From Weeksellaceae bacterium TAE3-ERU29 (GTDB lineage: Bacteria > Bacteroidota > Bacteroidia > Flavobacteriales > Weeksellaceae): DNA of 64,000 bases. This document shows, piece after piece, positions 52,718 to 64,000 of the stretch (the stretch's first letter is position 1; each line of letters starts with the position of its first letter). The stretch spans positions 101,848-165,847 of the forward strand of contig JAHUUM010000002.1 of NCBI GenBank assembly GCA_019218445.1. The letters are read 5' to 3'. The position numbers and the translations under genes were made by a program. The notes below the pieces were generated by a model. The model searched no databases. It was not told the origin of the DNA and saw only the letters and a list, made by a program, of their open reading frames with translations.

Positions 52718-54781
52718 TTATCTATATAAAATTTCTAATTTTAGTTGTTTCATCTCCGACAACTGAGAAGATATAATCCCTTTTTTAGAATCTAACTCTT
52801 CTATCTCTGCTTTTAGACTTGCTATTTTCTTTTCTTTTTCTGCTTGTTTTCCTTGTACGGATTCTAAATCTTTTAAAATAGATTCTAATATATTAGAAAG
52901 AGCTCCCGCTTGAAACTTTTCTATGTATTTAGATTTATTTTCTTGTAGCTTAGCAATTACAGGTTGGATATCTATTTTAGAAAATTCTTTATCCAACTTT
53001 TTGTGATAATCATCCCTACTTACATAATTACCTAATGCACTTATCAAAAGAAGACCTGGGATACCCATAGCAAAGCAAGTAGCTAGCCCTAAGCCACCTC
53101 CTATTATGTAATCCATCATACTAGCATCATCTTCTTTATTTGTTTCTACTTCACTGAAAGAAGAACTCTCTACTCTTATCCTCTTTATTTCATTATTAAA
53201 ATTCTCTATTAAATCCTTAGGCTCCTCTACATATTTATATAAAATTTCCTCTATATCTTCCCCCAAATATTCTGCTTTTTGACTGAAACTTTTTTGGAGT
53301 TTTCTCTCAGAATCTTCTATTAATCTTGGTAAATCACGTTCTTTAAAAACCTCTACTCTATCCTTTAACCTTGTCTCTATTCTACTTTTTTTCTCTGTAT
53401 CAATAATACTTCGCAATTCTTTCTTAGTATTATCAATAAGATCTTCTAATTTACGTTTTATTTTTTTTACTTCATCATCATATTCACTCTCTAAATCAAG
53501 GACTGTATTATCTATTTTTCGATTTATTTTTCGGCTTGCTTTGGACAATTCTCTTATTTTTTCAGCCAATTCAACATCAGGCTTAGATAATGTATCTATT
53601 AATATCTTTCTATCATTAAAATCACCCTCTATTTTTGAGTTAATATTCTCTCCTGATTGAAGAATCATATTTACAGGTTTTTTGAATAATATCTCTTCTT
53701 TAGAGCTTTCCAACATTTCCTTTATTGCATCTTCTAAGTTTTTCACTAAACTATCTTTCAGCATTTGATTTTGTGTAGAAATTTCAAACTCATCACATAT
53801 TTTCTTCCAGTGGAAAGATAGATTCTCATTATTTTGTATTTTATCTATCGGCATTTTAGCCATAAGTGCCATTCCAGCTGAAAATAAAACAGGCTCTACA
53901 TCTTTCAATAATTCACTAATAGAAGAATTTCTATATTCTCTACAAGCCTTTCTAATTTCTTGTTTTACATTTTCTTTGATTTCTTCAGGTGTTTCACCTT
54001 GCATATAGCACAAATCATATTTATTAACTCCTATTAGCACCTTACCCACACCTACATTCCTTACTTTTTCAAATATAATATCTCTATCTGTGGCGTCAAA
54101 AGCTCTACCTGCATAAAGCAACATCAATACCACATCTGCCTTTTTTAAAAACTCTTGTGTACGTTCTTCTCTTGAAACTACAGGATCATTAAAACCGGGA
54201 GTATCTACAATCTCCACTCCTTTTAGCCATTCTTTAGGATAATAAATTGTTACTGACTTCGTGACAGCTACATATTTTCCATCTGCCCCCACATATTCTA
54301 TCAGATTCTCAAATTCATCCTCTTTACTATTTCCTAATAAAGTAGATAATTCTTTTTCTATCTTAGAAGATTTCTCTACCAACTCTTTTGCTGCTTTTAT
54401 TTTAGATTCTAATGCTTTATCTCCTTCAGCCTCATTTATATCTCTGTCCGCAACTAATCTCATTTCTTCCCATTCTTTTTGAGTATAAAATTCGGCTTTT
54501 ATCTTTTTTTCTTCTCCATACGTAATCATAGAAAGGGCTGCCGTCATAGGTGTTGTTGCGGCAGGGAGTACTTCATCTTCAAATAAAAACGCATTTAAAA
54601 AAGTAGACTTTCCACATTTCATCTGGCCTATCACTCCAATAGCCAATGTATCATTATCTATTTTTTTAACAATGCTTTGATAAGACTTTTCATCTATCCA
54701 TTCATTTTCTAATGCTTTTTTAGAAAATTCTTTTATCTGTATACGTTTATTCTGTATCTCTTGAAATAAATTTTGTTCCAT
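52718..54781 (-). CDS. Dynamin-like GTPase 3 (687 aa)
   Basis: GTPase motifs: G1 GQMKCGKS (52-59), G3 in VDTPGFNDP and G4 in NKYD. A long helical stalk follows (~380-560, rich in K, E, D). A hydrophobic hairpin lies at ~575-605 (YIIGGGLGLATCFAMGIPGL) and a C-terminal coiled coil ends the protein. This is the bacterial dynamin-like layout of GTPase, stalk and membrane paddle; such proteins tubulate or fuse membranes as pairs. It lies 7 bp after the 635-aa GTPase gene in a four-gene operon. The exact job is unknown. Confidence 0.85.
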   Translation of the reverse strand: MEQNLFQEIQNKRIQIKEFSKKALENEWIDEKSYQSIVKKIDNDTLAIGVIGQMKCGKSTFLNAFLFEDEVLPAATTPMTAALSMITYGEEKKIKAEFYTQKEWEEMRLVADRDINEAEGDKALESKIKAAKELVEKSSKIEKELSTLLGNSKEDEFENLIEYVGADGKYVAVTKSVTIYYPKEWLKGVEIVDTPGFNDPVVSREERTQEFLKKADVVLMLLYAGRAFDATDRDIIFEKVRNVGVGKVLIGVNKYDLCYMQGETPEEIKENVKQEIRKACREYRNSSISELLKDVEPVLFSAGMALMAKMPIDKIQNNENLSFHWKKICDEFEISTQNQMLKDSLVKNLEDAIKEMLESSKEEILFKKPVNMILQSGENINSKIEGDFNDRKILIDTLSKPDVELAEKIRELSKASRKINRKIDNTVLDLESEYDDEVKKIKRKLEDLIDNTKKELRSIIDTEKKSRIETRLKDRVEVFKERDLPRLIEDSERKLQKSFSQKAEYLGEDIEEILYKYVEEPKDLIENFNNEIKRIRVESSSFSEVETNKEDDASMMDYIIGGGLGLATCFAMGIPGLLLISALGNYVSRDDYHKKLDKEFSKIDIQPVIAKLQENKSKYIEKFQAGALSNILESILKDLESVQGKQAEKEKKIASLKAEIEELDSKKGIISSQLSEMKQLKLEILYR

Positions 54782-54788
54782 TGTGATG

Positions 54789-56696
54789 TTAATTCGTTAA
54801 TTCCTTAATGTCTTTTATTATATTATCCTCAAAATATTTTTTATCCCATTCTTTTAAATACTTCTCAAATATATCTTTGTTTATATCTAAAATTCTATAT
54901 TTATCTTTAATTTCATCTTTAACTTTATCAATCTTTTCTATTTCTTTTTTATAATAAAGTATATTTTCATGAGCTTCCGTTACACGATTTCTATTTTGTT
55001 TTATCCTATTTAATTTCACATCATATATATGTTTTTCACTTTCAGACATTTTATGTACTTTTTCACCCCAACCAAACCAAGAAGTTTTTTCTTCTCCTAT
55101 ACTTGTAAGGTCTGCACAAATATCTTCTATTTCTCTCGTAGCCTCCTCAAAAACTTCTTCATTATCTCTAATACTTTTTAAATATTCTCTTGATATTTCT
55201 TTTTGTTCGTATCCTTCTAATTTTAATTGTTCTAATTCACTCTCTATTAATTTATAAGGTTCTCTAATAAAATCATTTCTACCTTTATTAAGAGGAACAC
55301 TTTGTATAGCTTCCATTAATTTTTTAATAGGTTCCTTTTGAGAAAATCGTATATATCCTTTAACTTCTATATTATTTTTCTGTATAGTTTCCTTTATGTG
55401 AGCTTCTAATTTATCTAATTCTCCGATAGATTTTGTATCAGATTTATTTATCACTATAAACAATGGCACTTCTTGTAAATTTTCTCTTATTGTCTGTAAA
55501 GATGCTTGATTTATTTCTCCAGCATTAGCATCAAATACCCAAAATAACATATCTGCTTCTTTTATTACTTCAGAAGTTCTCATAGTATCTTCTTTATCAT
55601 TAGAACTAAAACCAGGTGTATCCAGAATACTTAAGTTTTCTAAATTTTTATTATTATAAGACATTACAAAATACTGAATAAGAGAAGATATATTAACTTC
55701 TGACAATATCTCTTTATTAATTTTTTCAAAAATAAACTTAGAAATTCTTTTCAGTTTCCCGGTAGAATCTGTAAACTGAGAATTAAATTCCCCTCCATAC
55801 GAGATATAGGTAGCAATTGCAGTTGTAGCCTTTGAGCTTACAGGTAATTTAATAACAGTATCATCATCCTGAGATAAAATACGATTTACAATTGATGTTT
55901 TTCCTGCAGAAAATTCACCTACAAAAGCAACTATTTTTTTATTTTTCAACCATGATTTTTTCTGAAGATTCGCCCATTCCCAAACCTCCGCTTTGATTTG
56001 TTCGATTTCTTCTTTTTTTAAAATTTTATTTTGTCTGAAAAATTCACAAACTTCTTCCTCTATAAAACTTTGAATATTTTCCACCTTTTGGTAGAGCTCT
56101 TTTGTACTTTCATCATCATTAGCAGATTCTGCAGCAAGAATTTTATTTATAAAATCAATTGCTTCTTCCTTTTTAGATAAAGCTAACTTCTTTTCCCTTA
56201 CATTAGACAAAGAATCTTCTAATTCTTTCTCTATCTTTTTCAATTTACCCTCAGTATCTTCTAAAGATACTGAGACTTCTTCTAACTTTTTCTTTTCCCT
56301 TTCCCATCTCTTTTTATAATCAGCTACTTTATCTTCTGCATCCTCCAACTCTTCTGTAACGTCCTCTAACTTCTTTTCTAATTGGACCAATTGGTTCTTA
56401 TAGTCATCTGTATCTGCAGATATTCTTTGAGTTAATGAGTCTTCTGTTTGGTCTGCACTTTTTTTAAGTTGACTTTTCAACTCGTTTACTTGTTTTTTCA
56501 ACTTATTCGCCTCCTCTGCTAACTCATTTTTTGTCTTACTAAGTTCTTCTATTTTTATCTTTAAATTAGAAGAAGGTAATGATTTACCTTCTTCTACTAT
56601 TTCCTGTTTTTTTGATTTATTTAGTAAAAGATAAATTACGGCTATTAGTAAACCTATAATTATAATAGCTCCTATTATTATGATATTTTGATTCAT
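54789..56696 (-). CDS. Dynamin-like GTPase 2, N-terminally membrane-anchored (635 aa)
   Basis: A membrane helix at the extreme N-terminus (IIIIGAIIIIGLLIAVIYLL) is followed by a coiled coil (~45-200). The GTPase domain (~255-450) has G1 VGEFSAGKTS, G3 LDTPGFSSND and G4 NKSDTKS. A helical C-terminus follows, with SWFGWGEKV near residue 560 as a possible membrane or interface patch. The tethered coiled coil is unusual for the family. Gaps of 4 and 7 bp place it in the middle of the operon. Confidence 0.85.
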   Translation of the reverse strand: MNQNIIIIGAIIIIGLLIAVIYLLLNKSKKQEIVEEGKSLPSSNLKIKIEELSKTKNELAEEANKLKKQVNELKSQLKKSADQTEDSLTQRISADTDDYKNQLVQLEKKLEDVTEELEDAEDKVADYKKRWEREKKKLEEVSVSLEDTEGKLKKIEKELEDSLSNVREKKLALSKKEEAIDFINKILAAESANDDESTKELYQKVENIQSFIEEEVCEFFRQNKILKKEEIEQIKAEVWEWANLQKKSWLKNKKIVAFVGEFSAGKTSIVNRILSQDDDTVIKLPVSSKATTAIATYISYGGEFNSQFTDSTGKLKRISKFIFEKINKEILSEVNISSLIQYFVMSYNNKNLENLSILDTPGFSSNDKEDTMRTSEVIKEADMLFWVFDANAGEINQASLQTIRENLQEVPLFIVINKSDTKSIGELDKLEAHIKETIQKNNIEVKGYIRFSQKEPIKKLMEAIQSVPLNKGRNDFIREPYKLIESELEQLKLEGYEQKEISREYLKSIRDNEEVFEEATREIEDICADLTSIGEEKTSWFGWGEKVHKMSESEKHIYDVKLNRIKQNRNRVTEAHENILYYKKEIEKIDKVKDEIKDKYRILDINKDIFEKYLKEWDKKYFEDNIIKDIKELTN

Positions 56697-56700
56697 ACGT

Positions 56701-57108
56701 TTACTCTTTTAATTTATCGTACTTCTCTTGTAGATTTTCCAATTCTTGTTTTCGAGCTTTGTACAACATCTTCATTTCATCTAAGTTTCCTTTCAAATTT
56801 TCATTTTCCAATTGATATTGCTTTAATTTACTTTTCAACAAATCCATATCATCTCCTTTATCATCCAAGCGATCTTCTATATTTCGCATTTTCGTCCGCA
56901 TAGACTTATTTTCTCTATTCTTTTCTTCTAACTCATCTGTTAGTTCTTTTAATCGCTTTCTTAAACTTTCATTATCTTCTTCAAGTTCTGAAAACTTTCT
57001 ATTGTCTAAATCATTACTTGCCGTATCTTTTTCTGATTTACTTTTTGCAATGTAACCTCCTATTGCTCCTACTGCTACTCCTGCTGTAAATTGAATAATT
57101 CCATCCAT
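56701..57108 (-). CDS. Membrane-anchored coiled-coil protein of the dynamin operon
   Basis: A 135-aa protein. Residues ~5-22 form a short glycine-rich hydrophobic segment (IIQFTAGVAVGAIGGYIA), and the rest is a continuous coiled coil (ELEEDNESLRKRLKELTDEL onward). It has no catalytic motif. Lying between two dynamin GTPases, it is a likely scaffold that contacts the coiled coil of the 635-aa protein. The gaps are 4 and 14 bp. Confidence 0.75.
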   Translation of the reverse strand: MDGIIQFTAGVAVGAIGGYIAKSKSEKDTASNDLDNRKFSELEEDNESLRKRLKELTDELEEKNRENKSMRTKMRNIEDRLDDKGDDMDLLKSKLKQYQLENENLKGNLDEMKMLYKARKQELENLQEKYDKLKE

Positions 57109-57122
57109 AATTATTACTTTAT

Positions 57123-58988
57123 TTAATTTAATGCTTCTTTATATTCTTTTAATTGATTCACTTTCTGTTTATACACTTCTTTTTCTTTCTTCTTCTCTTC
57201 CTCCATTTCGTTCAACGTTTCCTTCATTTGTGCCGTTGCCTTATTCGCTTCTTCTTTAAGCAACAAACTTATCATATTCGTTAAATTCGAATGAGTGTTG
57301 TCCATTTGCCCTTTAAATTCAGGCAACAAAGTACCTTCAATATACTCCCTAACTGCTCTCCGTCTTTGTGGTTTTCCCCAAACTTTTTCTGTAATCCAGC
57401 TAACACCCGTTTCTATAATACCTCCTCCTAATTTATTATATCCTTCTATTTCTCCTTTAGCATCTTCCATATTTCTTCGGAATTCTTTAGATTTTTCTAA
57501 TAATTTTTTTGCGGTTTCCTTCCCTTTCCTTTCTTCTTTTTCATCTATAATCTTCTCTACTTCCCCCAATTTTTCTTTTCTCGACACACTATTTAACTCC
57601 TTTTTTAACTCTTTCATCTCCTCTCTATTCTTTTTATTAGAAATCATACTACCTATATCAAAAAAAGAATCAGCTGCACTTATTAATCCTTTTATTCCTC
57701 CTATTTTTGCTAATCCTGCTATAGCTACTAATCCTCCAACACCTTTTACAATCCCTCCTATTTTTTCATCATTTTCATGCCCTATCGTAGATAAATTCAT
57801 ATCATATGAAAACTCTCTAAAAGCAATAGATGACAAATCTAAAGACTCCAACACCTGTAAAGGAACCGCCTCTACTCTCGCTTGTCTCTCTCGAGCTAAA
57901 TGTAGTAACGTATGTTGTACTTCTTTTTTATAATTATTTGCAATAGTACCGGCTACTGTATTTACAGTAGAGTAAACTTCATTATCACAATCTGCACCAC
58001 TATTTTTTACAATTGTATCCAATCGTTCACTTATGATTTTAGTAAATCTACGCTCACATTCTTCTTGTTTTTCCTCTAACTGTTCAGAAGCATCTCGTAT
58101 AAGTCTGTCAATATTTCTTTTAATTTTCTCCAGCTTATTGTTTTCCTCTTCTATTTTCTCATCTAATGTGGAAGTAGAAGACAAATTGCTTAATAACTCA
58201 TCTATATAAGATGCTAAATAACCGGCAATTTCTTTTAACCTATTTTCTAACGCCTTTTCTACTATCTTGTTTTTTTCCTTTTGAATATCATCAAATAAAC
58301 CATATAACTCATCTAAGTTATCTTTACTTGCTGAAGTACTAACAATATGATCAATCGGTAATTTTATATTTTTTGCAATGTACTTTTTAACCTCTACTAA
58401 TTCATCAGCTGTTTTGGTATCAGACTTCGTGATAATTAAGTATATTGGCTTTTCAGAAAGCTTTGTGGTCTCTACAAAATCCAATAAAGAGCGTGTTATC
58501 TGTTGATTAATATCTATCACCAAAAATATAGCATCCGAAAATGGTAAATACGAAGTAAGTGCCAATTGATGTCGCGGATCATTGGACGATAAGCCCGGAG
58601 TATCTACTAAAATAGTAGAATTAGGAACCTTCTGAGACGTATCATATACTCTTACTAATTCCGTGTCCCCCAAAGTATCATTCTTCAATTCTTCTATATT
58701 CTCTACCTCATATTCTTCTCCATTTTTTACTACTTTCGCATACGCCTTTTCATTTCCAAAACGTACTTCAAAAATGGTAGCAGTAGTAGCTTTAGAGGCT
58801 GTTTCTAACTTTTTGGTATCCGTTAAAGCATTTATTAACGAAGTTTTCCCTGAACTAAACTCGCCTACTAAAGGAATCACAATGTCTTTATTAGGTTGCT
58901 CCAATCGATTTTTTATAAGCATTAAATCATTGTAAGTATCTTCTTTTTTTAATGCTTTACTTATTTCTAATAACTTTTCTATATCCAT
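57123..58988 (-). CDS. Dynamin-like GTPase 1 (621 aa), first gene of operon
   Basis: GTPase motifs: G1 GEFSSGKT (42-49), G3 in VDTPGLSSND and G4 in TKSDTK. A helical stalk (~230-380) is followed by a glycine-zipper hydrophobic stretch (~415-455, GIVKGVGGLVAIAGLAKIGG, then IKGLISAADSFF) and a C-terminal coiled coil (~560-621). The G1 segment is much closer to that of the 635-aa protein than to the 687-aa one. Transcribed from promoter B immediately upstream. Confidence 0.87.
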   Translation of the reverse strand: MDIEKLLEISKALKKEDTYNDLMLIKNRLEQPNKDIVIPLVGEFSSGKTSLINALTDTKKLETASKATTATIFEVRFGNEKAYAKVVKNGEEYEVENIEELKNDTLGDTELVRVYDTSQKVPNSTILVDTPGLSSNDPRHQLALTSYLPFSDAIFLVIDINQQITRSLLDFVETTKLSEKPIYLIITKSDTKTADELVEVKKYIAKNIKLPIDHIVSTSASKDNLDELYGLFDDIQKEKNKIVEKALENRLKEIAGYLASYIDELLSNLSSTSTLDEKIEEENNKLEKIKRNIDRLIRDASEQLEEKQEECERRFTKIISERLDTIVKNSGADCDNEVYSTVNTVAGTIANNYKKEVQHTLLHLARERQARVEAVPLQVLESLDLSSIAFREFSYDMNLSTIGHENDEKIGGIVKGVGGLVAIAGLAKIGGIKGLISAADSFFDIGSMISNKKNREEMKELKKELNSVSRKEKLGEVEKIIDEKEERKGKETAKKLLEKSKEFRRNMEDAKGEIEGYNKLGGGIIETGVSWITEKVWGKPQRRRAVREYIEGTLLPEFKGQMDNTHSNLTNMISLLLKEEANKATAQMKETLNEMEEEKKKEKEVYKQKVNQLKEYKEALN

Positions 58989-59006
58989 TGTTTTTAATTT
59001 TAATAG

Positions 59007-59055
59007 TACAAATATATTTTCACATTACGACAAAATATGTCGTTACAAAAAAAAG
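59007..59055 (-). promoter_or_regulatory. Regulated promoter B of the dynamin operon
   Basis: On the minus strand a -7 box TATATTTG (59009-59016) is preceded 14 nt upstream by TTTG (59031-59034). The inverted repeat ACGACA-AAATA-TGTCGT (59027-59043) covers the -33 region. It is aligned without gaps and ~80% identical to promoter A at 11671-11719. Confidence 0.65.
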
Positions 59056-59086
59056 TTTTTGAGAATAATATTCCCAAAAACTTTTT
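59050..59086. terminator. Terminator after the hen1-pnkp operon
   Basis: AAAAAGTTTTTG (59050-59061) pairs with CAAAAACTTTTT (59075-59086), with a further GAATA/TATTC pair inside. Its A-tract overlaps the upstream edge of promoter B. Confidence 0.8.
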
Positions 59087-59183
59087 ACCTTATTCTGTTA
59101 ATCAAATATCATATTTCTAATACTAATTAATCATGGCATAAATATACAATATTTTTTTAATTATCTAACACTTTTTAACTACA

Positions 59184-63138
<3,955 letters not shown>

Positions 63139-63287
63139 AAAAATTTATTTCCTAATTTCGTTAAATAATATTTAGTTTTATTTATATCTATATTTTACAT
63201 AAATCATTAAAACATACTTACAAATAGCATAAGCGAATAAATGGCTCTAAATACCAAAGTCCCTCTTTATCTTACATAGTTATTATC

Positions 63288-63956
63288 TTAATCACAGCTA
63301 TGAAATACTTTATTTAATATTCCGTTTATATAATCAACTTTATTTCCTCTATGAGCAGGGTGAAATGTATTTACCATACACTTGTCTTTAAGAATTGCAT
63401 TACTCCTTACTCTATCCAAAAATTTATTAAATACATTTCCTCCCGCAGTAAATATAATTACATCAGGATTTATTACTTCTATTTGTTTTAATAATGCTTC
63501 TGAGTTTTGCTCAAACGCCTCTACAATTTCTCTATCTTTAGAATTTGCCAAAGCAGGGAATTTTTGAATATTAACATAAGCTATATTATTTAGAACAGAA
63601 CTCTTCTGTCTATATTCATTATATTTTTCCTGATTTAATGAATCTATGTTATTAATCAAAGCATATGTTGTTGCTACTATTGGGTAAAAAGTTTGCTGAG
63701 AATCACTACTTCCCCCTTTAGCTCTAATTTCTCTAATACTATCTACAATAGACCATCCCCCACCGGTAGAGTTTTCACCATCTCTTGGTTCTTTTAAAAC
63801 CCACATTACCTTTTTAGATGAATTAAAATATTCTTCTATGTTTACAATACCATCTCTTATCCATTTCCTATTATCTTTAGTTTCCGGTAAAGAGTTGTAA
63901 TACTTATCTAAATACTGGTTAAGTTCTTCAATTTTAATTTTAAATTCTTGCATCAT
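63288..63956 (-). CDS. Possible uracil-DNA-glycosylase-fold protein
   Basis: A 222-aa protein. VMWVLKEPRDGENSTGGGWS occupies the place of the glycosylase motif I loop. AYVNIQKFPALANSK, then INPDVIIFTAGGNVF and MVNTFHPAHRG follow the order of strands seen in uracil-DNA-glycosylase superfamily proteins, with HPAHR at the place of the His motif. The catalytic Asp/Asn is not obvious, so it may have another base or nucleic-acid substrate. 149 bp separate it from hen1, so co-transcription is uncertain. Confidence 0.55.
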   Translation of the reverse strand: MMQEFKIKIEELNQYLDKYYNSLPETKDNRKWIRDGIVNIEEYFNSSKKVMWVLKEPRDGENSTGGGWSIVDSIREIRAKGGSSDSQQTFYPIVATTYALINNIDSLNQEKYNEYRQKSSVLNNIAYVNIQKFPALANSKDREIVEAFEQNSEALLKQIEVINPDVIIFTAGGNVFNKFLDRVRSNAILKDKCMVNTFHPAHRGNKVDYINGILNKVFHSCD

Positions 63957-64000
63957 TTATTTTAAATTTCATTAAATGTTTTCTGTATATCCGTTATCAC

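Overview
The window is an AT-rich chromosomal segment from a member of the Bacteroidota, most likely class Flavobacteriia. The pointers are several promoters of the Bacteroidetes type (TTTG at -33, about 19 nt, TAnnTTTG at -7), a Bacteroidetes-style SecA without the C-terminal zinc motif, a RibB enzyme with a decayed RibA half, an IS1182-type transposase, a putative capnine (sulfonolipid) gene trio and a flavo-1-like RNA. I cannot name the genus. No tRNA, rRNA or CRISPR array was seen.

Layout. 1-2.9 kb: the 3' part of a fructosamine-kinase-like gene and a GmrSD-type (DUF262/DUF1524) nuclease with a HEPN-like tail. 3.0-3.3 kb: two structured non-coding elements. 3.4-5.9 kb: priA. 6.1-12.5 kb: an accessory island bracketed by ~70 bp direct repeats. 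It holds an AAA+ ATPase, a 767-aa protein with two TerB-like repeats, four small proteins (three ending in FGDKxML-type tails), a 74-aa protein and a divergent XRE regulator. 12.6-40.2 kb: mostly housekeeping genes: nitronate monooxygenase, DUF2795, secA, cydAB, M48 lipoprotein protease, SPFH protein, SufT-like protein, fhs, ribB, LptF/G permease, lolA, ftsK, malQ, ferritin, methyltransferase, map, HAD phosphatase, gpmI, a YdbS/YdbT-like PH pair and an orphan PTS_EIIC_2 membrane protein.

40.3-47.7 kb is a variable region of small, mostly unrecognised genes, all on the minus strand. They are separated by long imperfect palindromes with GCTAAC/GTTAGC-like ends and by ~110-140 bp repeats, several of which carry a promoter with exact 19-nt spacing pointing into the next gene. 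This looks like a gene-cassette array, although no integrase is in the window. Three small genes there (41, 49 and 55 aa) are easy to miss. Decayed copies of the 3' end of an outer-membrane beta-barrel gene lie at both ends. An IS1182-family transposase gene closes the region at 47.7-49.3 kb.

49.4-52.5 kb encodes an alpha-oxoamine synthase, a short-chain dehydrogenase and a CBS-like PLP enzyme, together a plausible capnine-base pathway. 52.7-59.0 kb is an operon of three dynamin-like GTPases and one membrane-anchored coiled-coil protein. 59.2-63.1 kb is the Pnkp-Hen1 RNA repair operon, followed upstream by a possible uracil-DNA-glycosylase-fold protein.

The most interesting link is between two distant loci. 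The promoter of the island operon (11671-11719) and that of the dynamin operon (59007-59055) are about 80% identical over 49 bp, with the same unusual spacing. Together with their membrane-anchored and NTPase gene content, this suggests one co-regulated membrane-stress or defence system split across two loci.
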